Part shown: one piece after another, positions 17,691 through 26,669 of the stretch
Layout: every line of letters begins with the position of its first letter
How positions within the stretch are numbered: the first letter of the stretch is position 1
Assembly (NCBI RefSeq): GCF_002205895.1
Contig: NZ_NJDE01000008.1
Span: 266,475-330,474, forward strand
DNA from: Saccharibacillus sp. O23
GTDB taxonomy: Bacteria; Bacillota; Bacilli; Paenibacillales; Paenibacillaceae
Direction: 5' to 3'
DNA length: 64,000 bases
Program-made: the position numbers and the translations under genes
Notes under the pieces: generated by a model
Database searches by the model: none
What the model saw: the letters and a program-made list of their open reading frames with translations, nothing else
What the model was told of the DNA's origin: nothing

Positions 17691-17895
17691 CTTTGTACGT
17701 TACTTTGTGCTTTATACGTTCCTTTGTGCGTTCGTTTATGCGTTGCCCGTCTGTTAATGTTCTTCGTGATTATCCGGTCTTTATAAGCGTTTAATCCCTA
17801 AAGAGATTTCTTAAGCCTCTTCAAATCGTAAAGAAAATCGTAAAGACTTAGAATCGGAAGGATCAAGATCGCAACTCTCCGGAAAGGAGCATCTC

Positions 17896-18363
17896 ATGAA
17901 CCTCTTAAAAAACTCGCGTTTTTACCTGACTCTGCTGCTGATCGCCGCGCTGGTATTGGCGTATGCCAACTACCGTTCCGCGCAGCAAAATTCGCAAGCG
18001 GCACATTCGGTGCAGCAGAAGATCGATTCCGACTTTTTGGCGAACACGGAGCTGATCCGAGAATCAATAGACACATGGAAAGCGTCGCCCGACTCGAAAG
18101 ATCTTCAAGTCCTGCAAAGGTCCGTCTCGAAAGCGGCTGCTCTTGTGTCTTACACCTCTTATGCCGAGCATCAGCCATATCTGCTATCGGTATTTGGACA
18201 GATGGACAATTGGGTCGTGAATCTGCAGTTCCGTCCCGTTTCTTGGTCTGCGGAAGACCGCAAAGCATGGATTGAACTGTTGGATAAGCTGTCGGAGAAT
18301 CCTACGGACTTCGACACGCTGAACGCGTTGGTCCTCCGGCTGGCCGAAGCCCGGGCTTCTTAA
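17896..18363 (+). CDS. Membrane-anchored extracytoplasmic protein of unknown function
   Basis: A 155-residue protein with one N-terminal hydrophobic segment (about 9-26, signal anchor) followed by a soluble helical region. There is no lipobox and no cysteine. AAAGGAG precedes ATG 17896. The 3' end overlaps the convergent glycosidase gene by four bases. Not recognised. Confidence 0.65.
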   Translation: MNLLKNSRFYLTLLLIAALVLAYANYRSAQQNSQAAHSVQQKIDSDFLANTELIRESIDTWKASPDSKDLQVLQRSVSKAAALVSYTSYAEHQPYLLSVFGQMDNWVVNLQFRPVSWSAEDRKAWIELLDKLSENPTDFDTLNALVLRLAEARAS

Positions 18364-19688
18364 CGTACCGCGGCCTGCGCCGCTTCGCTCGGGAAAAAGT
18401 TATCCAGATACGCCCGGTTCCGCTCCAGCATCTCGCTCAGCATCGCTTCGGCGTCGTTCACCGACGGTACCAGCGGATGATGGGCCAGCGCCGCCAGCGC
18501 CAGCTCGCGGCTGCCGGTCACGGCCGCTTCGATCGCGAGCCGTTCGTAGGTCTTCACGGCATGGATCAAGCCTTCGGTGGCTTCCGGAACGATCTGTACC
18601 GGTACCGGAACGGGGCCGGTCTTCAGCACTTTGCAGTTCACCTCGATGCAGGCGTCGTCCGGCAGGAAATCGAGGATGCCGTTATTGGCGACGTTCAGCG
18701 TCTGGATGTCGCCTTTGTCGTTATGCAGCGAGTTCATCAGCTTCACGGCCGCTTCGGAATAATAAGCGCCGCCGCGCTGTTCGAGCTGCTTCGGTTTCTC
18801 GGCCAAGTTGATGTCCTGATACAGCTCGAACAATTCGTCTTCGAGCCGCTGCACGGTCTCGGCGCGGGTCTCGCCGCGCGCGGCCGCTTCCTGCTGCTCG
18901 GCCAGCAATTCGCGGTGCAGATAGAAATATTTGAGATAATACGACGGGATCGCATGCAGCGCGCGCAGCAGATCGCCGTTCCATTCGTACTGCGGCACGT
19001 TGCGCGCCGAATACCCGTCGCGGTTGCCGAGCAGTTCGTCCATCTTCGATTCGCCGTCGATCTCGATCCGGCTGATATAATGCAGATGGTTCAGTCCGGC
19101 GAACTCGCAGTAGATCCGCTCCGCCGGCACGTCGTACAGCTTGGACAGCCATTTGTAAGCGGCGATCGGCGAATTGCAGAGCCCGATCGTCTTGATCGAC
19201 GAATGTTTGTTGATCGCTTCCGTGACCATGCCGGCCGGATTGGTAAAGTTCAGCAGCCAAGCATCCGGGCATAGTTCTTCCATGTCCCGGGCGACTTCCA
19301 GCAGCACGGGAATGGTGCGCAGCGCTTTCATCATGCCGCCGGGACCGGTCGTTTCTTGGCCGATCATGCCGTATTTGAGCGGGATCGTCTCGTCCCAACC
19401 GCGCGCTTCGAGCAGGCCCACCCGCATCTGCGTCGAAACGAAATCCGCGCCTTCCAGCGCCGAACGCCGATCCAGCGTCAGCTTGACCTCGATCGGCAGC
19501 CCGGACTTCGCGACCATGCGCTGCGCCAACTGCCCGACGATCGACAATTTGCGCTGCCCGCGTTCGATATCGACCAGCACGATTTCCGTTACGGGAAACG
19601 TTTCGTAATTCAGGATAAATCCTTCGATCAATTCGGGCGTATACGAAGATCCTCCGCCGATGACCGCTACTTTCAACTTTTTACGCAT
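18360..19688 (-). CDS. GH4 family 6-phospho-glycosidase (NAD- and Mn-dependent)
   Basis: A 442-residue glycoside hydrolase family 4 enzyme, using NAD and a divalent metal in an oxidation-elimination mechanism. The N-terminal Rossmann motif is VAVIGGGSSYTPELI (8-21); substrate and metal elements include NFTNPAG (147-153), metal ligand Cys171 (GLCNSP) and His201 (GLNHLHY). Overall it fits 6-phospho-beta-glucosidases (LicH/CelF). It is coupled to the upstream kinase gene by a TAATG stop/start overlap, so its substrate is probably made by that kinase. Which sugar is unresolved. Confidence 0.88.
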   Translation of the reverse strand: MRKKLKVAVIGGGSSYTPELIEGFILNYETFPVTEIVLVDIERGQRKLSIVGQLAQRMVAKSGLPIEVKLTLDRRSALEGADFVSTQMRVGLLEARGWDETIPLKYGMIGQETTGPGGMMKALRTIPVLLEVARDMEELCPDAWLLNFTNPAGMVTEAINKHSSIKTIGLCNSPIAAYKWLSKLYDVPAERIYCEFAGLNHLHYISRIEIDGESKMDELLGNRDGYSARNVPQYEWNGDLLRALHAIPSYYLKYFYLHRELLAEQQEAAARGETRAETVQRLEDELFELYQDINLAEKPKQLEQRGGAYYSEAAVKLMNSLHNDKGDIQTLNVANNGILDFLPDDACIEVNCKVLKTGPVPVPVQIVPEATEGLIHAVKTYERLAIEAAVTGSRELALAALAHHPLVPSVNDAEAMLSEMLERNRAYLDNFFPSEAAQAAVR

Positions 19689-20662
19689 TATAGACTCGCC
19701 GCCTTTACGCTTAATTGCTGCTGAATCCGTTCGTAGACTTCTTCTTCGATCGCGCCGTCTCCGCCGATCGCCATCAGCAGCGAACCGGCAACGGGTTCCG
19801 ACGCCAATACGGTCAAGGTGCATCCCGGCGCTTCGGCGCGCAGCTCCGCGTCCAGATAAGGCGCGATATACCGGCTGTCGCCTCGGGTCAAGATGCTGCC
19901 GGCCATCACCAGATCGAAGACTTCGCTCTCCATGTTCAGCTTGCGAACGACGGCGCTTGCCGCCCGTCCGAGTTCCCGCCCCTGACGGGCCAGAATCTCG
20001 CGAGCCGTTCCGTCATGTTCGGCCACTTCGAACAGCAGCTTCGCCAGATCGCTCGGAATCCGCCGCCCCGTATCGAGATAATGATGGAACATCTCTTCTT
20101 CGGAATTCATCTCCAGCACGCGAAGCGTCGCCCCCGACAGTTCGGTCGCTTCGTCGCGGCCTTCCCAAGCTCGAATCACGGAACGAAACACTTCCACGGC
20201 CAGATCCGAACCCCCGCCGAAATCGCCGAACGCGTACCCGAACCCGCCGACTTGAAGTTCCTGTCCGTCGCGGTTGATGCCGTAACAGTTGGTCCCCGTG
20301 CCGCAGATCACGACCACGCCGTGCGCATGCCGCGTTCCGGCGCGAAGCCCGATCACGGTATCGCAGACGATCTCGTGCGCTCCCGTTTCCAGTCCCGCGA
20401 TCATCGGCCGCAGGATGCGGAAATCCGCTTCCCGGTCGGCTCCCGCCAGGCCGAATACGGAACGTTTAAGCTGCCCTTTGCGAATGCCTGCCTGCTCCAG
20501 CGCTTGATCGACGGCCGAGCGGATATTGCGCTCCGCGATCTCCGCCCCCAATTGATGATTGCCGCAGCCGCTCGCCGCCCGGCCTACGATGCGGCCCGCT
20601 TCATCGCAGATCACGGCCAGCGTCTTGCTGCCTCCTCCGTCCACGCCCAAATAATAATCCAA
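19688..20662 (-). CDS. BadF/BadG/BcrA-type sugar kinase (NagK-like)
   Basis: An ASKHA-fold ATPase of the BadF/BadG/BcrA group that includes N-acetylglucosamine and glycoside kinases. PHOSPHATE-1 is LGVDGGGSKT, and GTGTNCYG and GGFGYAFGDFGGGSD form the later phosphate and sugar loops. The TTG at 20662 (protein M-DYYLGVDGGG) is chosen over the ATG at 20677: GGGAGGGAAGGG lies just before the TTG, the ATG has no site, and family members usually begin only a few residues before the first motif. It overlaps the GH4 gene by one base. Confidence 0.85.
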   Translation of the reverse strand: MDYYLGVDGGGSKTLAVICDEAGRIVGRAASGCGNHQLGAEIAERNIRSAVDQALEQAGIRKGQLKRSVFGLAGADREADFRILRPMIAGLETGAHEIVCDTVIGLRAGTRHAHGVVVICGTGTNCYGINRDGQELQVGGFGYAFGDFGGGSDLAVEVFRSVIRAWEGRDEATELSGATLRVLEMNSEEEMFHHYLDTGRRIPSDLAKLLFEVAEHDGTAREILARQGRELGRAASAVVRKLNMESEVFDLVMAGSILTRGDSRYIAPYLDAELRAEAPGCTLTVLASEPVAGSLLMAIGGDGAIEEEVYERIQQQLSVKAASL

Positions 20663-20705
20663 GCCCTTCCCTCCCATGTGCAGCGGTGAAGCGAAGAAGT
20701 ACGCG

Positions 20706-20755
20706 AGCCAAGCCGGACCTTCGGGAACGGCTTTTCCGCTCGTTCCCGCTTGGCT
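20706..20755. repeat. Nested inverted repeat between ABC operon and kinase operon
   Basis: AGCCAAGC (20706-20713) pairs with GCTTGGCT (20748-20755) and GGGAACG (20723-20729) with CGTTCCC (20741-20747). It lies in the leader of the kinase/GH4 unit, 44 bases before its start. A second GC-rich hairpin (about 20797-20830) follows the solute-binding gene. Role unknown. Confidence 0.5.
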
Positions 20756-20835
20756 TCCGGCTGCGTTCTTCTTGCGGCAGCCCGCGCTCTTCTGTTAAAC
20801 GGCGGCCGCTTTTCTTTCACGTGCCGCCGCTTTTT

Positions 20836-22485
20836 TTATCGACCGAGCTTTTTCAGATTCTCCTGCCATTTCTGCGTTTTGTAATCCAGCAGTTTGGCGT
20901 AACCGACCTGCTGCGCGTCCTGCTCGGCTTTGTCCAGAATCGCCAGCACTTCGTCTTCGCTGCCCGCGTTCAAGATCGCCTGCGCTCTCGCTTTTTCGTA
21001 GATTTCGCCGACGCTCTGTTCCACGATCCCTTCGTCCGTATCGCCGGCCGGGGTGAGATTGACGAACTCCGTCGTGTCGTACTGCGTTTTCCACGTGATC
21101 TCCGACTGCCATTTGGTCTCCCAACTCTTCTTGTCTTCCGGCAGCGTCGATTCGAATTTCATCTTGGAATTGTCCACGTACACGGTATTGCCGACCCATT
21201 GCAGATTGACGGTGGAGTTCATGAGTTCGTCGCGGCCTTTGGTATCGGTCGTGAACGCTTCGGTGAACTTCGGCGCGTCGTCTTCGTCCACGCCGTCCCA
21301 GTAGATCCCTTCCGGTCCCCACATGCTGATGCGCTGACCTTCCGGTCCGGTGAGCCAGTCGAGGAACGCGAAGATCGCTTCCGGGTCTTTGGCCGATTTG
21401 GTGATGACGCTGACGTTCCAACCGAGTTGATTGTACGTGCCGGGGAAAATCTTGTTTTTGTCCAAGCCTTCTTTGTGCACCGGCCAGACCATGATATAAC
21501 CGGCTTCCGGGTCCGCGGCGCTGAGCTGGGAGTTGCCGATCGCTCCGTATTCGGTCGGGCTGGACGCGACGTAGACGGCGATTTTGCCCGTGACGACTTT
21601 CTGTTCGACCTGTTCGAGCGGTTGGGTAAACGCGTCTTGGCTGATCAGCTTATCGCGGTACAGTTGATTGGTATACACCAACGTTTCCCGGAAAGCTTCG
21701 TCGGTAAACGTGGAAGTCAATTTATCGCCCGACGGAACCGCCATCATGCTGCGCGAACTGTACTGATACGGCCGGTTTTCCGCAAACGCCGAAGTCAGGA
21801 TATCCACGCCGTTCGCTTTCTGTCCGACTTCGAGCGGCACGACGTCCGGATACTTCTCTTTGACCTGCTTCAGATAAGCGTACAGATCGTCGGTCGTCTC
21901 CAATTTCGGCGCGCCGAGTTCGTTGTAGATCTTCTTGTTGACGAGATACCCCGCGTTGCCGTTCGGCTGCGTCGTATACCAGTTGGGGAATTGGTACAGC
22001 TTGCCGTCTTCGGAACGCAGCATGTCGATCGTCTCCTGCCCGGCCCATTTCTTGAGATTCGGATATTTGTCCAGATAATCGTCGAAAGGAACCAAAGCTC
22101 CGGCTTTGCGCAGCGATTCCACGTCGGCTCCGCGCTCCGTCCAGATCACGTCCGGCAGCTCGCCCGACACGATCATGGTGCTCAGCTTCTGCTTGGCGTT
22201 GCCGCCCGAGCTGATCGGCACGACGTTGACTTTCTTGTTGGCTTTGATCCATTCGGACGCTTTGTCTTCGCCCCAATTCGGCATCGTGTACCAATCGTAA
22301 TGTCCGTAGAACGAAAACTCGAGCGGCTGCTCGCCCAATACGTACGCGGCTCCCGACGCTTCCGCCGTTTTGCCTTTTTCTTCCGAAGCGGCCGTCGAGC
22401 CTCCTCCGCCTGTGCACCCCGACAGCGCCAACGCGCCGGCTACGACCGCAGACCAGATTCCGATTGTTTTTTTGTCCATTTTCAT
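20836..22485 (-). CDS. Carbohydrate ABC transporter solute-binding lipoprotein (LplA-like)
   Basis: A 549-residue family 1 extracellular solute-binding protein. The signal peptide ends ALALSGC, followed by a Gly/Ser linker, so it is a lipoprotein. Its large size and features such as QLGWNVSVITKSAKDPEAIFAFLDWL match LplA-type proteins of Paenibacillus oligosaccharide importers. ATG 22485 is used: AAGGGGG lies seven bases before it, while the earlier TTG is too close. The gene is last in an order permease-permease-binding protein. The absence of an ATPase gene implies a shared MsmX-type ATPase. Confidence 0.9.
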   Translation of the reverse strand: MKMDKKTIGIWSAVVAGALALSGCTGGGGSTAASEEKGKTAEASGAAYVLGEQPLEFSFYGHYDWYTMPNWGEDKASEWIKANKKVNVVPISSGGNAKQKLSTMIVSGELPDVIWTERGADVESLRKAGALVPFDDYLDKYPNLKKWAGQETIDMLRSEDGKLYQFPNWYTTQPNGNAGYLVNKKIYNELGAPKLETTDDLYAYLKQVKEKYPDVVPLEVGQKANGVDILTSAFAENRPYQYSSRSMMAVPSGDKLTSTFTDEAFRETLVYTNQLYRDKLISQDAFTQPLEQVEQKVVTGKIAVYVASSPTEYGAIGNSQLSAADPEAGYIMVWPVHKEGLDKNKIFPGTYNQLGWNVSVITKSAKDPEAIFAFLDWLTGPEGQRISMWGPEGIYWDGVDEDDAPKFTEAFTTDTKGRDELMNSTVNLQWVGNTVYVDNSKMKFESTLPEDKKSWETKWQSEITWKTQYDTTEFVNLTPAGDTDEGIVEQSVGEIYEKARAQAILNAGSEDEVLAILDKAEQDAQQVGYAKLLDYKTQKWQENLKKLGR

Positions 22486-22509
22486 CGTCAATCCCCCTTA
22501 TCGTCTTCT

Positions 22510-23403
22510 CTATTCCTTAAGCGAACCGACCAGTACGCCTTTGACGAAATATTTCTGCAAGAACGGGTATACGCATAGAATCGGAATCGTCGCGACCATC
22601 ATCGTGGCCATCGACAGCGACTTGGTGGTCACGGCTTTCATCTGTCCCATTCGGCCTTGAGCCGCCGAGTCCAATTGGGCCATCTGCTCGCTCATGATAT
22701 TCGAATTCAGAATCTGCTGAAGCTTCGTCTGAATCGGGAGCAGATCGGTATTGCTGATGTAGATGCTCGGAGTGAACCAGTCGTTCCAGTGATACACGGC
22801 GGTAAACAGGGACAACGTGGCGATCACGGGACCGGACAGCGGAAGGATGATCCGAAACAGCACGCCCCAGTTGGAGCAGCCGTCGATCCGGGCCGATTCT
22901 TCGAGTCCCGCCGGGATGCTTTTGAAAAAAGTCCGAAAAATGATCATGTTCCATACGCTGATGATGCCCGGAATGACCATGACCCAGAACGTGTTGAACA
23001 TGTCGAGCGAACGGATCAGCAGGAACGTCGGAATCAATCCGCCGCTGAAATACATGGTCACGATGCAGAGCACCATATACGTTTTGCGTCCGATCAATTC
23101 GGTCTTGCTCATGCCGTAGGCGAAGATCGCGGTCGCGCCGATCGACAGCAGCGTGCCGACCACCGTCCGCAGCACCGAGATCACGAATCCGTTGACCAGC
23201 CGGCTGTCTTCGAACACGACCTTGTAATTTTCCAGCGTAAACGAACGAGGCCAGAACGTAATGCCGCCGCGCAGCGTGTCGCTCCCGTTGTTGAACGAGA
23301 TGACCGCGGCGTTCCAGAACGGATAAAACGAAACGAATGCCATCAACGCGAGCAGTACGTAGATCACGGACAGCAGCATCCGATCGCCGGACGAATCTTT
23401 CAT
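22510..23403 (-). CDS. Carbohydrate ABC permease, MalG/LplC type
   Basis: A 297-residue CUT1 membrane permease with six expected helices. The cytoplasmic EAA loop that contacts the ATPase reads EESARIDGCSNWGVLFRIIL, near residue 178. The C-terminus VKGVLVGSLKE is typical of LplC-like subunits. It lies 40 bases downstream of the partner permease and 24 bases before the binding-protein gene. Confidence 0.92.
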   Translation of the reverse strand: MKDSSGDRMLLSVIYVLLALMAFVSFYPFWNAAVISFNNGSDTLRGGITFWPRSFTLENYKVVFEDSRLVNGFVISVLRTVVGTLLSIGATAIFAYGMSKTELIGRKTYMVLCIVTMYFSGGLIPTFLLIRSLDMFNTFWVMVIPGIISVWNMIIFRTFFKSIPAGLEESARIDGCSNWGVLFRIILPLSGPVIATLSLFTAVYHWNDWFTPSIYISNTDLLPIQTKLQQILNSNIMSEQMAQLDSAAQGRMGQMKAVTTKSLSMATMMVATIPILCVYPFLQKYFVKGVLVGSLKE

Positions 23404-23443
23404 AAGAGCGCACCTCCCCGCTTTTTCGATTCACTGCCGCCTT

Positions 23444-24397
23444 TTACCATAAGCTGTTGCCCGATCTGCGTGCTGCGTAGTTCGCGCCGATCAGCAGCAG
23501 GACGCCGAGCAGGGCTTTGAACAATCCGGCGGCGGTCGCGTAGGAGTACCGGTTGTTCTGGATGCCGACCCGGTATACGTATGTATCGAGCACGTCGCCC
23601 ACGTCTCGCAGGACGGGGTTCGAGCCGAGCAGCAGGATGTCTTCGAATCCCGCGTTGAGCAGGTTGCCGATCGCTAAGATCAGGAACACGATGACCACGG
23701 GCATGATCGAAGGCAGCGTGACGGAGAAAATCTGTCTCAGCTTGCCCGCCCCGTCCATCGCCGCCGCTTCGTGCAGATGCGGATCGACGCCCGCGATGGC
23801 CGCGAGGTAGACGATCGAAGCGAACCCGATCTCTTTCCACACGCCCGTCGTGACCAGAATCGTCCAGAAATACTGCGGCAGCGACAAGAAGTTGATCGGT
23901 TCCTTGATCAGATTCAGGTTCTGAAGCAGCATGTTAACGCTCCCGTTCTCCGTGGACAGCATCGACATGACGAAGCCCGATACGATGACCCACGAGAGAA
24001 AATGCGGCAGATAGCTGATCGTCTGCACCGCGCGTTTGAAGATGCGCCCGCGCACTTCGTTCAGCATCAAGGCGAGGATGATCGGAGCGGGAAACCCGAT
24101 CAACAGCTTCAGCAAACTGATCACGACCGTATTGCGGATGACCGTCCAGAATTCCGGCGCTTGGAAGAACATCTCGAAATGCTTGAACCCGACCCACGGA
24201 CTTCCTCGGAATCCTTCGAACAAGCTGTAATCCTGAAACGCCATCAGCACGCCGTACATCGGAATGTAGCTGAACACGAAGATGAACAGCAAAGCGGGAA
24301 TGACCATCAGTTGAAGATCCCACTGTTTGCCGAACCTTCTGAGCCGAGACACTTTCGCTTTCGGCTTCTCGACGGACAACTGCGTGGTATTCTGCAT
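23444..24397 (-). CDS. Carbohydrate ABC permease, MalF/LplB type
   Basis: A 317-residue CUT1 permease with a basic cytoplasmic N-terminus and six expected membrane helices. The EAA loop is HEAAAMDGAGKLRQIFSVTL near residue 220. PMYGVLMAFQDYS is a hallmark of LplB-like proteins. First gene of the importer operon, with GAAAGGAG before ATG 24397, 66 bases downstream of the AraC regulator on the same strand. Confidence 0.92.
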   Translation of the reverse strand: MQNTTQLSVEKPKAKVSRLRRFGKQWDLQLMVIPALLFIFVFSYIPMYGVLMAFQDYSLFEGFRGSPWVGFKHFEMFFQAPEFWTVIRNTVVISLLKLLIGFPAPIILALMLNEVRGRIFKRAVQTISYLPHFLSWVIVSGFVMSMLSTENGSVNMLLQNLNLIKEPINFLSLPQYFWTILVTTGVWKEIGFASIVYLAAIAGVDPHLHEAAAMDGAGKLRQIFSVTLPSIMPVVIVFLILAIGNLLNAGFEDILLLGSNPVLRDVGDVLDTYVYRVGIQNNRYSYATAAGLFKALLGVLLLIGANYAARRSGNSLW

Positions 24398-24463
24398 AGA
24401 CTCTCCTTTCTCCAGCGAGTGTAAGTAGGCATCACCCTTGAAGTGACTTTTCCTGACTCAATC

Positions 24464-25399
24464 TTACTCAGAGCCGTGGCCTTCTACTCCGCCAAAACGC
24501 TCATAAACCGACACTATCTTACTGCCGCAGACGTTCGCTTTGCCGCGGATATGCCGAGGTTCGCTTCCGATATGGCGTTTGAACAGCCGATTGAAGTTCG
24601 ATAACGTGCGGAATCCGCATTCCATGGCGATGTCCACGATCTTAAGATCCGACGTCTCCAGCAGATTGTAGGCATGTTCGAGCCGAATCTGAATCAGGTA
24701 CGTCAGCGGCGACACGCCGACCGTACGACGGAAGATGTCGCTGAAACGAGAAGGGCTGAGATACGCCAGCGAAGCCAATTCTTCCAGCGTCCAAGCATGG
24801 GCATAACGTTCTTCCATCGCGCGTATGACCAGACGAATCTTGTCGAGCTGCGCCAACGAGACGGGATGGGCCGCCGGCTGCACGTTCTCCTGCCGGAAAT
24901 GCCGACGGATCTGTACGAAAAATTGCAGCATATAAGCGTAAACGACAGACATATAAGAAGGCCTCGCCGCTTCTTGTTCTTCCTGCATCGCCAGCAGCAG
25001 CTCGCGCAGCGCCGGCAGATGCGGGCTGCTCCGGTCGAGGATATGCGTGAAGTACACGCCCATCTCTTTGAACGGGCTGAGGATCTCCGGATCGGATCGC
25101 TGATTGCCCATAAACCAACCCGCGTCGAACGTCATGACCTGCATCAGCAAATTTTCCCGTTCGTAGGCGCAGTGCAGCGCTCCCGAATGGATCAAGATGA
25201 TGTCGCCGGCTTGGAATTCGTGGATCACGCCATCGATGATGTAATAGCCGGTTCCCGCTTTGATCATGTTGATCTCCAGCGCGTCATGCGCATGCAATCT
25301 CTGATACTGCGTCGTCACGCCGACCGTGTCCGACAGATGGATCGGATACTCTCTGGCAAACACCACTTTTTCTTTCATCTGCTCGTCGATTCCGTTCAT
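24464..25399 (-). CDS. AraC-family regulator with cupin sensor domain
   Basis: A 311-residue activator. The N-terminal cupin (about 30-130; YQRLHAHDALEINMI and IHSGALHCAY supply His residues) should bind a sugar, and the C-terminal double helix-turn-helix (about 195-295) includes LSPSRFSDIFRRTVGVSP and VDIAMECGFRTLSNFNRLFK. ATG 25399 (MNGIDEQMK) is chosen because AAGGAAAAC precedes it; the upstream ATG has no site. Position directly upstream of the lpl-like genes on the same strand suggests it controls that importer. Confidence 0.88.
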   Translation of the reverse strand: MNGIDEQMKEKVVFAREYPIHLSDTVGVTTQYQRLHAHDALEINMIKAGTGYYIIDGVIHEFQAGDIILIHSGALHCAYERENLLMQVMTFDAGWFMGNQRSDPEILSPFKEMGVYFTHILDRSSPHLPALRELLLAMQEEQEAARPSYMSVVYAYMLQFFVQIRRHFRQENVQPAAHPVSLAQLDKIRLVIRAMEERYAHAWTLEELASLAYLSPSRFSDIFRRTVGVSPLTYLIQIRLEHAYNLLETSDLKIVDIAMECGFRTLSNFNRLFKRHIGSEPRHIRGKANVCGSKIVSVYERFGGVEGHGSE

Positions 25400-25907
25400 G
25401 TTTTCCTTGCCCCCTCGGTTCCATGAAGTTGCAGTTCGTTCCAGAATATTCACGAAAATCGCTGTATCTTACTGATTTTCTCTGAAAAAACCTCTTTCGC
25501 TCGTTTACACCCCATATATTAGGTTTAGGTCAGGCTGGCGTCAATATAGATTACATAGAAGAGCATTAAGAGCTGAGAAATTGGAAAAAGGTCGAGCGAG
25601 CGCAGAAGAAATTCGGATTCGCGTTCAGCAAGCTTCGAAGACGGCCCGAAAATACAAGTCCGGATCGCCGAGGAAGATTAGATTTATGTGCTGCATAGCG
25701 GCGGCGAGGCTTTTCCTCGTACGGGAAAAGTCCGATTCGAGCAAAACGAACGGGGCGAGGGTGAATCGCGAAGATGCAGAATGCCGGCTTGCCTATAGTT
25801 CCGACGAATCTTCGCCCCGCTGCGGTATCAGCCGTTTAGCGTTGGCGAAAACTGCGGCGGCGAAGGTTAGGAGTAGGTAGGCAAACATTCGGTGGTTATG
25901 CATCCAC

Positions 25908-26130
25908 TACATTGACGAAAAAGCAACGTAGAGCTTCTACAAGGCGCTTTTATGGCATTACGTTGCCTTTTCGTCAACGTAGGAGCCAAAATGAGGTCCG
26001 ATCCGGCGGTTTGGCGCTTCTACGTTGCTGAAAAAGCAACGTAAGGCAGCCGATTGGCGGAAAAGTACTCTCTACGTTGCTTTTTCGGCAACGTAAGCTC
26101 CCTCGCTGACGAGGAAGATTACGTTGCGCA
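25908..26130. repeat. Array of TACGTTGC hairpin repeats
   Basis: Four 23-base palindromic units near the consensus TACGTTGC-N7-GCAACGTA, with an A- or T-rich loop, lie at 25908-25930, 25959-25981, 26021-26043 and 26073-26095; a half unit lies at 26121-26130. Start-to-start distances are 48-62 bases. The first unit has imperfect pairing (ACATTGAC). The intervening sequence is not conserved. Confidence 0.8.
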
Positions 26131-26420
26131 TAACAAAAAGGCCTTCCGCAAACGGAAGACCTCCGATGAATCGCATTCGAAAAGCGACTAAATCAATTGG
26201 GGAGGCAGCTTTGCTTATCGAGGCAACTGGCAAACTGGCGTCGCAAGCATCCTCGAAAATTCGGCTGTTCGCCCCCTAGCTCTCAGGACGCAGCCCCGAA
26301 TCGCGGGGCGTCCGTCCTCCCGCTCCCTCCGCCGCAGGCGCCCGGCCGGCGAGGCACGCGCCGGCCTGCTCTCCCCTTCTCTCCTCCCAATCAGGAGGAG
26401 AAGCCGCTTCCTCGGCGCGC

Positions 26421-26530
26421 AGCGGCAAGCGGAGGGCGGCGAGAGCCGGAGACCGTGGAGCGGAAGCGGAACATCGCCTTTGAAGCCCGGCTTCCTATCT
26501 AATCATAGGAAGCCGGGCTGAGACAGCTAC
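26421..26530 (+). repeat. Structured intergenic repeat, copy C
   Basis: Contains GCGGCAAGCGGAGGG, then CGCCTTTGAA, then a perfect 14-base stem GCCCGGCTTCCTAT (26485-26498) / ATAGGAAGCCGGGC (26505-26518), then TGAGACAGC. The flanks match copy B near 39.8 kb but the stem sequence differs. Confidence 0.65.
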
Positions 26531-26669
26531 ACGCAAGACGTAGTCTTGCGACTTCGTAAGCATATGCTATACGTAGGCCTCGCCGCCCGTAAGCGGCCAC
26601 TAGCAAGCGCAGCGCCCTTAAGCTTTTTCGCACTTACGCCTTAAGGCCTATCCTCCGGCCGCCCCCCGC

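Larger units (their letters stand above)
25400..26669. other. 1.27-kb non-coding region rich in hairpins and repeats
   Basis: No open reading frame here has a ribosome binding site, recognisable motif or codon pattern like the neighbours. It holds an array of 23-base hairpins (25908-26130), a hairpin with AGGCCTTCCG arms (26139-26163), structured repeat copy C (26421-26530), a perfect CGCAAGAC/GTCTTGCG hairpin (26532-26550) and further short dyads. It separates the sugar module from housekeeping genes. Confidence 0.7.

Noticed and set aside
18360..20662. Kinase/GH4 pair as a GlcNAc recycling (murein) unit
   Set aside because: The kinase could be NagK-like, but the GH4 enzyme and sugar importer point to an imported glycoside; no muramic-acid etherase or peptidoglycan recycling gene is nearby.
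20686..22578. A 630-codon rightward frame opposite the solute-binding protein gene
   Set aside because: Shadow of a clear lipoprotein gene; Phe/Arg/Val-rich composition typical of antisense frames here.
25908..26130. Possible CRISPR array
   Set aside because: The recurring units are self-complementary hairpins of 23 bases with variation in the loop, intervals are unequal, and no cas gene is nearby.
26197..26502. A 101-codon frame in the non-coding block
   Set aside because: Pro/Arg-rich, no ribosome binding site, and it runs through the stem of structured repeat copy C.
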